Shown here one piece after another: positions 20,001 through 27,416 of a DNA stretch of 64,000 nt (position 1 is the first letter of the stretch; each line of letters opens with the position of its first letter). Where the stretch lies: assembly GCF_014656055.1 (NCBI RefSeq), contig NZ_BNBR01000005.1:124001-188000 (forward strand). Direction: 5' to 3'. Source of the DNA: Streptomyces griseosporeus. Its GTDB lineage: Bacteria; Actinomycetota; Actinomycetes; Streptomycetales; Streptomycetaceae. Both the position numbers and the translations under genes were made by a program. The notes beneath the pieces are model-generated. The model did no database searches, had not been told where the DNA came from, and worked only from the letters and a program-made list of their open reading frames with translations.

Positions 20001-21209
20001 CCCGAGTCCGCGCCGCCGAGCGGTACCGGCCTCCCCGAGCCGGGCAGCACCGGCACCGGCACCGGCACCCCCGAGGGCGTACCCGCCGGTGGTGTCGGTG
20101 TGCCCGAGCTGGCCCGGGCCGTCAGCGCGCTCGGCTATCTGGAGGCGGACGCTGGGAACGACCTGGAGGCGGTGGAGCACTTCGAGGAGGCGCTGCGGCT
20201 GTACGCGCTGGCACCGCTCCCGCTCAGCGCGAGCGCGCTGCACGCCCGCTCCGGCACCGCGTCCGCGCTCGCGCTGGCCTACGACGCGCTGGACCGCCCG
20301 GCGCGGGCGCAGGCCGTCCTCACCCAGGCGCTCGACATCCGGCACCGCCTCTTCGAGTACGCCCCCAGCCTCTACACGCAGGGGTACGCCGCCACCCTGC
20401 ACGACGGCTCCGACCTGTACCGCCGGCACGCCCGGCACGCCGCCGTCCGCGTCCTGCTGCGCCAGGCCCTGCCGCACTACCGCCGGCTGGCCCGCGAGGA
20501 CGCCGGGGACGACCGGGACGGCGCCGAGGGCCGCGAGGGGCTGGCGTTCTGCCTGCACGACCTGGGCACGAGCTACCTGGCGGGCTGGGGGCTGACGGCT
20601 CCCCGGGCCGTTCCGCTGCTGCGCGAGGCGTACGAGCTGCGGCGGGACCTGGCCGCCGAGGACGCGCGGCACGAGGTCTTCCTGGCCGACACCTGCGGGC
20701 AGCTCGCCCGGGCCCTGACGTTGACGAGCCGCTTCCGGGAGGCCGTACCCGTGGCCGGACACGAGGTGCGCCTGCGGGAGAAGCTGCTCGTCACGGACCG
20801 GGCAGGCCAGGAGAAGGCCCACTGCTTCGCCCTGCTCCGGCTGGCCGAGTCCCGGGCCGCGGCGGGGTACGCAAACGCCGCCTGGCGCACCGCGCTGGCG
20901 GCGGAGAGGGCCTGCCGGGCGCTGACGGACCACCCCGGTCTGTCCCCCGCGCAGCGGGCCGGCCTGCTCCACGGGCTGGCCCGGGCACTGCACCTGTGCG
21001 GGCGCGGACACTGGCACCGGGCCGTGCGCGCGGTGGAACCGGCGCGGCGGGCCGTCGACATCCGCCGGGACCTGTGGGACCGCGACCCGAGCAGTGACGA
21101 CAGCGGGCTGCGCTGGTCGCTGCGGTTGCTCACGACGATCCTCGACAGCGTCGGCCGGCACGACGAGGCCCGCGCCGCCGTTCTCGCACAAAGGAGTGTG
21201 CCGTCATGA
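17055..21209 (+). CDS. Trypsin-like protease / STAND-type NTPase / TPR protein
   Basis: A 1,384-residue multidomain protein. Residues 8-225 form a trypsin-like domain with an intact triad: His30 in LTAAHLV, Asp66 in VVDAALLEI and Ser178 in WSGMSGAAVFP. An NTPase follows, with Walker A APGGQGKT (Lys303) and a Walker B-like LLLVVDYAE (Asp346). From about residue 600 to the end are helical TPR-type repeats, broken near 970-1015 by a Gly/Pro/Thr linker. In this architecture TPRs sense a trigger, the NTPase acts as a switch and the protease is the effector. No signal peptide is present, so it is intracellular. It lies between a Trypco2 gene and a DUF4913 gene, with ATGA overlap to the latter. Confidence 0.85.
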   Translation: MQEQQVVKVRGTGFGSGYLIAPRLVLTAAHLVPEVAGEAEVVLPETSARVAAVVRWRRLDADHVVDAALLEIPAGRDWPVPPSLRGAYGRRPQRWGRCVTGGTELSVVATGFPRQQRARDERNPEVVVRDREELKGRIRPHGGAGNFEILDDMGLLAFDTAELDAATAAGTTAWSGMSGAAVFPEKEDLLLGLVTEDRRPGQGTRLRYTRSEDLLACDAFRAVVHEVTSVEPQCEAVELAHLLEPAPPQRAVASPSMLLRADAEVVSFHGRQDTLDDLTRWCLTDPDGLPAVCVLTAPGGQGKTRLARRLMAQLRGRGWVAGQVVREPGDLRVLRTVQHPLLLVVDYAETRPELVGRLEEHARHIRHPVRLLLLARSAGSWQDTVRARVTGSVHTIRLHALSPDAGERERAFRTAARDLARRLAEVTGRADIDWSRIAETVPAPRRRGATGAETALTLQMEALLALLRQVPVDRSGDDTPEDQLLRHEHRYWQDTARGIGLGPRVDRVLAPAVAAAALCPAQDEDEACRTVTRLLPEPLREVAGDLAFWLCELYPPSDDRYWGPLEPDRVAEHHASALIRQDAGLLRRLFGGAPDHQRAHTLTVLARAAVAHANDGHADRAQAVVGRLRETLRTVPAEAPLTVGLLRGHADTLPEQSHLLREYALDVARELDRLCDGAPEDSPRARRDRAWARHHLALRHLAVGNWEEARRAAEDAVALCERAAADGATGTRTEWADALLVLSEACLKAGHLTQAHRTGERALGLYRALVEEDGPEQERREHGLVRALVNQSYVVWQLDPDSVSFDQVGRSDEHTEEAVRRARELADRHPDLDPLLLHKTLVARGTNLWRFRRGTEALTMSEEAVDNARRLAAENPDAYTADLARALMGLAVDYNAASRPRGEAMALEREAIALLEPLARDLPGVHGPNLAQLLLNVSHDQRADDPEGARASIEQAITIRRSLADGTAEAVRVRGTGEAGGLPESAPPSGTGLPEPGSTGTGTGTPEGVPAGGVGVPELARAVSALGYLEADAGNDLEAVEHFEEALRLYALAPLPLSASALHARSGTASALALAYDALDRPARAQAVLTQALDIRHRLFEYAPSLYTQGYAATLHDGSDLYRRHARHAAVRVLLRQALPHYRRLAREDAGDDRDGAEGREGLAFCLHDLGTSYLAGWGLTAPRAVPLLREAYELRRDLAAEDARHEVFLADTCGQLARALTLTSRFREAVPVAGHEVRLREKLLVTDRAGQEKAHCFALLRLAESRAAAGYANAAWRTALAAERACRALTDHPGLSPAQRAGLLHGLARALHLCGRGHWHRAVRAVEPARRAVDIRRDLWDRDPSSDDSGLRWSLRLLTTILDSVGRHDEARAAVLAQRSVPS
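20048..20069 (+). repeat. Short CACCGG tandem repeat in the TPR linker
   Basis: About three and a half copies of CACCGG encode alternating Gly and Thr inside a longer Gly/Pro/Thr/Glu-rich insertion (about 19972-20110) that interrupts the TPR array. Confidence 0.6.
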
Positions 21210-21658
21210 CCTCACCCGGCCAGGAGGAGCGGACCGAGTCGCCGGAGGACATCCGGCGCGAGGAGGAAGAGGCCGCCCGCGCGGAGGAGTTGTTCTACGG
21301 GAACGTCAACGAGTTCGTCACCGAGCGGCTGGCGTACCTGCTGACCCCGCCCACCCCGGCATCCGGCCGGGCGTGGTGCCCGGAGTGGTACCGGCACGCC
21401 CAGGCGCTGTCCCGGCTGGACGCGCTGTGGCGGGCCTGGGAGATGCTGCGCTTCGACTCCGCCCTCGGCATGTCGAACTGGTGGCTGCACCACGCGGACC
21501 CGCACTGGCGTGCCCTGACCGACCCGGTCACCGGTCCGTTCGCGCACTGCGCGGACGGCCACCGCGATCCCGAACCGCTGCCGCTCGCGACGCCGCCCGA
21601 CGGACTCTTCGTCGACCAGCGGCGGTCCGAGGCCCGCGACCCCTTCGCCCTCGACTGA
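21206..21658 (+). CDS. DUF4913-family protein
   Basis: A 150-residue protein whose core, YGNVNEFVTERLAYLL, then WCPEWYRHAQALSRLDALWR, then GMSNWWLHHADPHW, matches by eye the DUF4913 family, which is found in actinobacterial mobile elements and phages as well as chromosomes and has no known biochemical activity. The first 35 residues are acidic and probably disordered. Its ATG overlaps the stop of the protease-NTPase gene by 4 nt (ATGA) and AAGGAG lies just upstream, so the two are translationally coupled and likely work together. Confidence 0.75.
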   Translation: MTSPGQEERTESPEDIRREEEEAARAEELFYGNVNEFVTERLAYLLTPPTPASGRAWCPEWYRHAQALSRLDALWRAWEMLRFDSALGMSNWWLHHADPHWRALTDPVTGPFAHCADGHRDPEPLPLATPPDGLFVDQRRSEARDPFALD

Positions 21659-21680
21659 GCGCCCCCGCGACCAGGGGGTG

Positions 21681-22133
21681 TCACACCGCCACGAGCGGCG
21701 CGTCCTCGCGCCACTTGAGGATCTTGTCGAAGCTCACCACCGCGCCGCCCCGGCCCCCCGGCCGGCTGGCGATGTGGACGTGGTCGGCGAGCTGGCGGAT
21801 CAGGTGCAGGCCGCGGCCGTGCTCGGCGTCCTCGTGCGGGGCGCGCGTGCCGCGCGGGTCGGCGGGGGCGAAGCCCGGGCCGGAGTCGGTGACCTCGATC
21901 CGGCACATCTCGCCGTCGAGGTAGGCGGTGACGCGGTAGGCGCCGGCGCCGCCGGACGCGGTGCCGCCGCCGTGCTCGACGGCGTTGGCGCAGGCCTCGG
22001 TGAGGGCGACGGAGAGGTCGTAGGAGATGTCGGGGTCGACGCCCGCCGTCTCCATGGTGCCGAGCAGCAGGCGCCGGGCCAGCGGCACGCTCGCAGCCTC
22101 GCGCCGCAGATGGAGTGACCACCAGATGCTCAT
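21681..22133 (-). CDS. GHKL ATPase, anti-sigma regulatory kinase-like
   Basis: A 150-residue HATPase_c protein similar in type to the one at 8218-8769. The N-box is VALTEACANAVEHGGG, the G1 box IEVTDSGPGF and the G2 box EHGRGLHLIRQL. It converges with the DUF4913 gene, leaving only 22 bp between stops. The GHKL fold binds ATP and in RsbW-like proteins sequesters sigma factors; no partner gene is nearby, and membership of the neighbouring conflict cassette is unlikely given the opposite strand. Confidence 0.85.
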   Translation of the reverse strand: MSIWWSLHLRREAASVPLARRLLLGTMETAGVDPDISYDLSVALTEACANAVEHGGGTASGGAGAYRVTAYLDGEMCRIEVTDSGPGFAPADPRGTRAPHEDAEHGRGLHLIRQLADHVHIASRPGGRGGAVVSFDKILKWREDAPLVAV

Positions 22134-22376
22134 GCTCCAGCCTCCTGGCCGCGGCTCGACATACCGTTACGTATTGCCGCCCGTACCCTTGCGTAAGCCC
22201 GGAATTGACGTGATGCCGCCCATATGGGGGATGCGCCGACCGTGGCAAACGGTGTATGTGGTGCGGGAATGGGCCAGGCGGGTGCCGGTCGTACCAGAAC
22301 ATGATCTTCCGGTCGTACGGCAGTTCGCGGACCTGCCGCCCGGGGCCGGGGCGGGCAGTGGGATGATGGGGCCGCC

Positions 22377-23210
22377 ATGACTGCCCCCCACGCACGTCCG
22401 TGCGCGCGCTCCGCGCGCGCGGGACGCGAACTGCGCCTGCTGCGGGCCGCGGTGTTCGCCGCGGTCTGCGTCGTGCTGGCCGCGTGCGGGCACACGCTCG
22501 CCTCCTGCGCCACGGTTCCGCTGTGGTCGCTGGGCGCGGGCTTCCTCGGGGCCCTGGTGGTCGTGGTGCCGCTCGCGGGACGCGAGCGGTCGCTGCCCGG
22601 GATCGTGGCGCTGCTCGCCCTCGGTCAGACCGTGCTGCACGCGCTGTTCGGGCTGGGCCAGCACACCGCCGGCACGGCGGGATCCGCGGGCACGGCGGCG
22701 GCCTCCGCCTCCGACGGCTCGCTCGTCGCGCAGGCCGCGCGGCTGGTGTGCGGGGCCACCGCCGCGCAGCTCAGCCCGGTCCAGGCACAGCGGATCCTCG
22801 CCGACGCGCGCGTGACGCCGACGGCGATGCACCATCCGGCGGACGCCCTGTCCACCAGCCCGGACTCCATGGCGTCCCTGCTGCCGTCCCTGCCGATGCT
22901 GCTCGGCCACGTCCTCGCGGCGCTCGCCGCGGGCTGGCTGCTGCGCCACGGCGACCTGGCCCTGCTGCGCCTGGCCGGTCTGGCCGCGCTGTCCGCGCGG
23001 GAGGTCGCCGACGGGGCGCTCGTACGGTCCCTGCGCGCCGCGCTCGCCCTGGTGCGCGCCCTGCTCGCCGGGCTGCCGGCCGCGCCGCAGCACGGGCCGC
23101 GCCTGCCGCGCACCGAGTGGCTCGCGCCGCGCAGACCGGCCGCCGCCGCACTCCAGCACACGGTGATCCGGCGCGGCCCGCCGGCCGCCGCCTTCGACCT
23201 CGCCGCCTGA
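22377..23210 (+). CDS. Multi-pass membrane protein of the copper cluster
   Basis: A 277-residue membrane protein with predicted helices at about 22-42 (LLRAAVFAAVCVVLAACG), 47-66, 72-92, 163-183 and possibly 190-210, and a His/Ala/Ser-rich loop between helices 3 and 4 (TAMHHPADAL). It lies directly upstream of ycnI in the same orientation, and in related streptomycetes a similar protein is found at this place, so a role in the copper uptake or delivery cluster is reasonable. I recognise no catalytic motif. The C-terminal tail is basic and cytoplasmic. Confidence 0.7.
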   Translation: MTAPHARPCARSARAGRELRLLRAAVFAAVCVVLAACGHTLASCATVPLWSLGAGFLGALVVVVPLAGRERSLPGIVALLALGQTVLHALFGLGQHTAGTAGSAGTAAASASDGSLVAQAARLVCGATAAQLSPVQAQRILADARVTPTAMHHPADALSTSPDSMASLLPSLPMLLGHVLAALAAGWLLRHGDLALLRLAGLAALSAREVADGALVRSLRAALALVRALLAGLPAAPQHGPRLPRTEWLAPRRPAAAALQHTVIRRGPPAAAFDLAA

Positions 23211-23374
23211 CGCGCCGCGACCACCGCACCGAGAGAGCCGAAGAGGACTCCAGGGGGCCGCGCCGTTGTGCGGCACGCGCGTGTGCGTGCGTATTCCTCC
23301 ACGCGTCGTGCGTATCCCTACAGCAGTCCCCAACTGACCAAGTCGGACTCACTCGAAGTGGAGTGCTGCCTTCC

Positions 23375-24121
23375 ATGAAGGTTTCCCGTCTCGCCGTCAC
23401 CGGCGCCCTCGCCGCCACGGCCGTCCTCGCGCTGTCCTCCCCCGCCCTCGCGCACGTCTCCGTGCAGCCCGAGGGAGCGGCCGCCAAGGGCGGTTACGCC
23501 GTCGTCGACTTCAAGGTGCCCAACGAGCGTGACAACGCCTCGACGACCAAGCTCGAGGTGACCCTCCCGACCGACCACCCGCTGGCCTCGGTGATGCCGC
23601 AGCCGGTCGACGGCTGGAACGTCGAGGTCACCAAGTCGAAGCTGGCCAAGCCGCTGGAGATGCACGGCGAGAAGATCACCGAGGCGGTGTCCAAGGTGAC
23701 CTGGACCGCCACCGGCAAGGGCATCCAGCCGGGCTACTTCCAGAAGTTCCCGCTCTCCGTCGGCAAGCTGCCCGAGGACACCGACCAGCTCGTCTTCAAG
23801 GCGATCCAGACGTACGACAACAAGGAGGTCGTCCGCTGGATCGAGGTCCCGCAGGAGGGCCAGGACGAGCCGGAGAACCCCGCCCCCGTGCTGACCCTGT
23901 CCGCGGCCGCCGACGACGAGCACGGACACGGCGCCGCCGGGGCCGAGGACTCCTCCGGCAAGGACTCGGACGACGCCGCGAAGACGTCGGCGACCACCGA
24001 GGCCGCCGAGGACGACCACACCGACACCACCGCCCGCGTCCTCGGTGTCGTGGGCATCGTCGCCGGCGTGGCGGGCGTGGCGTACGGCGTCCTCGCCGGC
24101 CGCCGCCGCAGCGCCGCCTGA
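23375..24121 (+). CDS. YcnI-family (DUF1775) copper-binding protein
   Basis: A 248-residue exported protein. The signal peptide ends in SSPALA-HVSVQPEGA, leaving His as the first mature residue, the copper ligand expected of YcnI proteins. The DUF1775 domain (about 29-165) is followed by an acidic, His-containing linker and a C-terminal membrane anchor, LGVVGIVAGVAGVAYGVLAG, with an RRR stop-transfer. YcnI probably holds copper outside the membrane and passes it to CopCD or Sco-type partners, all encoded downstream. The ATG at 23375 is preceded by GAAGTGGAG. Confidence 0.9.
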   Translation: MKVSRLAVTGALAATAVLALSSPALAHVSVQPEGAAAKGGYAVVDFKVPNERDNASTTKLEVTLPTDHPLASVMPQPVDGWNVEVTKSKLAKPLEMHGEKITEAVSKVTWTATGKGIQPGYFQKFPLSVGKLPEDTDQLVFKAIQTYDNKEVVRWIEVPQEGQDEPENPAPVLTLSAAADDEHGHGAAGAEDSSGKDSDDAAKTSATTEAAEDDHTDTTARVLGVVGIVAGVAGVAYGVLAGRRRSAA

Positions 24122-24138
24122 CGCCTCCCGCCCCGGCC

Positions 24139-24186
24139 GCGCGCAGGGGCCGTACCGCCCGCTCGACGGGCGCGGCCCCTGCGCGC
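24139..24186 (+). other. Strong hairpin between ycnI and sco
   Basis: A perfect 14-bp inverted repeat (24139-24152 with 24173-24186) encloses a second stem, CGCCCG/CGGGCG. There is no T run. It may partly terminate or stabilise the ycnI transcript and so set the ratio of YcnI to the downstream chaperones. Confidence 0.6.
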
Positions 24187-24218
24187 ACCGGATCCGCACC
24201 TATCTGGGACTTTTCTCC

Positions 24219-24872
24219 ATGCGCAAGAAGACGTTCGCCGCGGCGGCCCTGCTCGCCGCCGCCTCCCTCACCCTCTCCGCCTGCGGCAGCGGCGGCGACG
24301 ACTCCGGACCCGTCGCCGTGGTCTCCGAGGAGTCCGACTCGGGCAAGGCCGTCACCGTCCTCGACCGGCCGTTCGAGAAGCCGGACCTGGTCCTGACCGA
24401 CACCCAGGGCAAGAAGTACGACCTCCGCAAGGAGACGCACGGCCGGCCCACCCTGATCTACTTCGGATACACCCACTGCCCCGACGTGTGCCCGCTGACG
24501 ATGAACAACCTCGCCGTCGCCAAGAAGCACCTGCCGCAGGCCGAGCAGGACAAGCTGCGGATCGTGTTCGTCACCACCGACCCCGAGCGGGACACCCCCG
24601 CCGCGCTCGGCACCTGGCTGAAGGGCATCGACTCCCAGGTCGTCGGCCTCACCGGCGACTTCGCCACCATCCAGGCCGGCGCGCGCACCCTGGGCATCAC
24701 CATCGAGGCGCCGCACAAGGACAAGAACGGCAAGATCGTCTCCACCCACGGCACGCAGGTCATCGGCTTCTCCCCGAAGACCGACGGCGGCTATCTGCTG
24801 TACGGCGAGGACGCCACCGTCGAGGACTACACCCACGACCTTCCCCTGATCATCAAGGGAGAGAAGCCGTGA
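24219..24872 (+). CDS. sco: Sco1/SenC-type copper chaperone lipoprotein
   Basis: A 217-residue thioredoxin-fold lipoprotein. The lipobox LTLSACGS gives a lipidated Cys near residue 22. The copper-binding motif is YFGYTHCPDVCPLTM (CxxxC), and the third ligand is the His of THGTQVIGF. Sco proteins deliver copper to the CuA or CuB site of cytochrome c oxidase; in Streptomyces lividans the orthologue also feeds copper needed for development. Its TGA stop overlaps the GTG of the next gene (GTGA). The ribosome-binding site is weak (GGGAC). Confidence 0.93.
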   Translation: MRKKTFAAAALLAAASLTLSACGSGGDDSGPVAVVSEESDSGKAVTVLDRPFEKPDLVLTDTQGKKYDLRKETHGRPTLIYFGYTHCPDVCPLTMNNLAVAKKHLPQAEQDKLRIVFVTTDPERDTPAALGTWLKGIDSQVVGLTGDFATIQAGARTLGITIEAPHKDKNGKIVSTHGTQVIGFSPKTDGGYLLYGEDATVEDYTHDLPLIIKGEKP

Positions 24873-24904
24873 GGCGTACGGCCGCCGTGAGGCGTACGGC
24901 GGCC
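24869..24904 (+). repeat. Tandem 18-bp duplication at the chaperone start codon
   Basis: Two adjacent 18-nt copies (24869-24886 and 24887-24904), differing at one base, each begin with GTG and encode VRRTAA. The duplication lengthens the basic n-region of the signal peptide and offers two start codons. Confidence 0.85.
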
Positions 24905-25336
24905 TCCGCCGCGGCCCTGGCCGGGGCACTGCTGCTCGCGGGCTGCGGCTCCGGCGACGACGGCGCGGCCGACCTGTCGGTCAGCGGCGCCTACATGCCG
25001 CAGCCGGTCTCCGACATGGCCGCGGGCTTCCTGACCGTCGCCAACGACGGCGGCGCCGCGGACCGGCTGACCTCCGTCACCAGCGACGTCGCGGGCAGCG
25101 TCACCCTCCACGAGACCGTCGGCACCTCGATGCGGGAGGCGGCCTCCCTGGAGGTGCCCGCGCACGGCCGGCTCGTCTTCCGCAGCGGCGGCAGCCACCT
25201 GATGTTCGAGATGCTCAAGCGCAAGCCGAAGCAGGGTGAGACCGTCGACGTCGAACTGCACTTCGCCGAGTCCGGCACCGTGAAGGTCGCCATACCCGTC
25301 AAGCCGGCGACCTACCGGCCGGCCGACGGCCACTGA
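24869..25336 (+). CDS. PCuAC-type copper chaperone lipoprotein (ECuC-like)
   Basis: A 155-residue lipoprotein with lipobox LLLAGCGS. The PCuAC copper site of His and Met residues is visible as TLHETVG plus SMREA and GGSHLMFEML (HxM). These proteins receive Cu(I) outside the membrane and hand it to Sco or directly to oxidase subunits. Start at the GTG at 24869, 4-nt overlap with sco, using GGGAGAG upstream. A near-perfect 18-bp duplication at the very start gives a second GTG at 24887 in frame. Confidence 0.9.
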   Translation: MRRTAAVRRTAASAAALAGALLLAGCGSGDDGAADLSVSGAYMPQPVSDMAAGFLTVANDGGAADRLTSVTSDVAGSVTLHETVGTSMREAASLEVPAHGRLVFRSGGSHLMFEMLKRKPKQGETVDVELHFAESGTVKVAIPVKPATYRPADGH

Positions 25337-25350
25337 GGGAGGGGACCCAC

Positions 25351-27408
25351 GTGACGCAGACCATCGCCCCCCGCGCGCGGAACCTGGTGCTGCTGCTCCT
25401 GGCCGTCGTCGGCGCCCTGCTCGCCGCCGCCGCGCCGGCCTCCGCGCACGCCGCGCTGACCGGCAGCGACCCCCGGCAGGGGGCGGTGGTCCAGCGGGCC
25501 CCCGAGCAGGTCTCCCTGACCTTCTCCGAGAAGGTCGCCATGGGCGACGACTCCCTGCGCGTCCTCGACCCCAAGGGCACCCGCGTCGACGCCGGCGACC
25601 CCACCGAGGTGAGCGGCACGACGTACGCCGTGAAGCTGCACGGCGGGCTGCCCGACGGCACCTACACCGTGACCTACCAGGTCGTCTCCGCGGACAGCCA
25701 CCCCGTCGCGGGCGCCTACACGTTCTCCATCGGCGCCCCCTCCGCCACCACCGTCACCGTCACCGGCCAGGAGGCCGGCGGCGGCCTGGTCGGCGGGCTC
25801 TACGGCTTCGGGCGGTACGTCTCCTACGCCGGGTTCATCGTGCTGGTCGGCGGCGCCGCCTTCGTGCTCGCCTGCTGGCCGGCCGGGTCCGGCGTGCGCG
25901 CCGTGCAGCGGCTCGTCGTCTCCGGCTGGGTCGCGCTGACCGCCGCCACGCTGTGGCTGCTGCTCCTGCGCGGCTCCTACACCACCTCCGGCAAGGCCGC
26001 CGACATCCTCGACCTGGACCTCCTCGGCCAGGTCCTGCAGACCAAGACCGGCGCCGCCCTGGTCTCCCGGCTGCTGCTGCTCGCCGCGGCCGCGCTGTTC
26101 ATCGCCGTGCTGTTCGGCGCCTGGGACAAGCGGGAGGCCGAGGAGAAACGCGACCTCACCTTCGGGCTCGCCGTCGGCGGCGGGGTGGTGGCCGCGGGGC
26201 TCGCCGCCAGCTGGGCCATGGCCGAGCACGCCTCGACCGGCCTCCAGCCCGGCATCGCCATGCCCGTCGACGTCCTCCACCTGCTCGCCGTCGCCGCCTG
26301 GCTCGGCGGACTGACCGCGCTCCTCGTCGCCCTGTACCGGGCGCCCGCGGGCACCCCGGTCGCCGCGTCCGCCGTACGCCGCTTCTCCGCCGTCGCCTTC
26401 GGCAGCGTCGCCACCCTCGCCGCCACCGGCGTCTACCAGTCCTGGCGGCAGCTCGGCTCCTGGTCGGCCTTCACCGGCACCCGCTACGGCCAGCTGCTCC
26501 TCGTCAAGATCGGGCTGGTGGCCCTGCTCGTCGGGATCGCGTGGATCTCCCGGCGGTGGACGGCGCGGCTGCGGGACGGGGGGCGCGAGGAGGTGCCGGC
26601 CGAGGGGGACGCCGACGCCGACGCGCAGGCAGACACCGGGGACGAGACGGTGGACGAGGCTGTGGCCGCGCGTTCCGGCAGCCGGAACGGTGCCGTGGGC
26701 GGCGGCACCCAGGGCAAGGCCGCGCCGGCGGGCTCGGGAACGGAGGGCGGTCCCGTCACGGCGGGCAGGGACGCCGAGGGCGGTCCCGCCACCGGCCCCA
26801 CCGCGGCCACCGGCGCCGACGACCCCCGGCGTGCCGCCCAGCTCGCCCGGCAGCGAGCCGCGATGGACGCGGCACGGCAGCGCCGGGAGCGGGACGCGGA
26901 TCCCGACCGGTCCGGGCTGCGGCGCTCGGTGCTCGCCGAGGCGTGCGTCGCCGTCGTCCTGCTCGCCGTCACGACCGCGCTGACGCAGACCGAACCGGGG
27001 CGCACGGAAGAGGCCGCCAAGGCGGCGACCTCGGCGGCTGCCTCCTCCTCGTCCGGTGTCGCCTCCGGCGCGCTCACCCTGGACATGCCCTTCGACACCG
27101 GCGGCCAGGACGGCAAGGGCGTCGTCAGCATCGACCTCGACCCCGCGCGCGTGGGCGCCAACGAGATGCACGTCTACGTCACCCGCCCCAACGGCCGTGC
27201 CTTCGACGTCCCCGAGGTCAAGGTCGCCTTCACCCTCGAAGCGAAGGACATCGGGCCGCTGCCCGTCGTCCCCGACCACATCACCACCGGACACTGGTCG
27301 GCGAGCGGAGTGCAGCTCCCCGTCGCCGGCGACTGGAAGGTCGCCGTGACCGTACGGACCTCCGACGTCGACCAGGTGACCGTCGCCAAGAACGCGCAGA
27401 TCGGCTGA
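25351..27408 (+). CDS. Fused CopC-CopD copper transport protein with C-terminal YtkA-like domain
   Basis: A 685-residue membrane protein. After the signal peptide, APASAHAALTGSDP gives the N-terminal His of the CopC domain and VVSADSHPVAGAYTF its remaining copper ligands (domain to about residue 130). A CopD domain with about eight membrane helices spans roughly 145-400. A long hydrophilic, low-complexity region (about 410-525) leads to another helix near 530-545 and an extracytoplasmic beta-sandwich domain (about 570-680) resembling YtkA. It would import or transfer copper across the membrane. Start GTG at 25351 after GAGGGAGGGG. Confidence 0.9.
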   Translation: MTQTIAPRARNLVLLLLAVVGALLAAAAPASAHAALTGSDPRQGAVVQRAPEQVSLTFSEKVAMGDDSLRVLDPKGTRVDAGDPTEVSGTTYAVKLHGGLPDGTYTVTYQVVSADSHPVAGAYTFSIGAPSATTVTVTGQEAGGGLVGGLYGFGRYVSYAGFIVLVGGAAFVLACWPAGSGVRAVQRLVVSGWVALTAATLWLLLLRGSYTTSGKAADILDLDLLGQVLQTKTGAALVSRLLLLAAAALFIAVLFGAWDKREAEEKRDLTFGLAVGGGVVAAGLAASWAMAEHASTGLQPGIAMPVDVLHLLAVAAWLGGLTALLVALYRAPAGTPVAASAVRRFSAVAFGSVATLAATGVYQSWRQLGSWSAFTGTRYGQLLLVKIGLVALLVGIAWISRRWTARLRDGGREEVPAEGDADADAQADTGDETVDEAVAARSGSRNGAVGGGTQGKAAPAGSGTEGGPVTAGRDAEGGPATGPTAATGADDPRRAAQLARQRAAMDAARQRRERDADPDRSGLRRSVLAEACVAVVLLAVTTALTQTEPGRTEEAAKAATSAAASSSSGVASGALTLDMPFDTGGQDGKGVVSIDLDPARVGANEMHVYVTRPNGRAFDVPEVKVAFTLEAKDIGPLPVVPDHITTGHWSASGVQLPVAGDWKVAVTVRTSDVDQVTVAKNAQIG

Positions 27409-27416
27409 ACCGCACC

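Noticed and set aside
18168..21191. A 1,007-codon open frame on the minus strand opposite the protease-NTPase gene
   Set aside because: It is antisense to a gene with clear motifs, and its composition (Gly/Arg/Val-rich without motifs) is that expected from the complement of GC-rich coding DNA.
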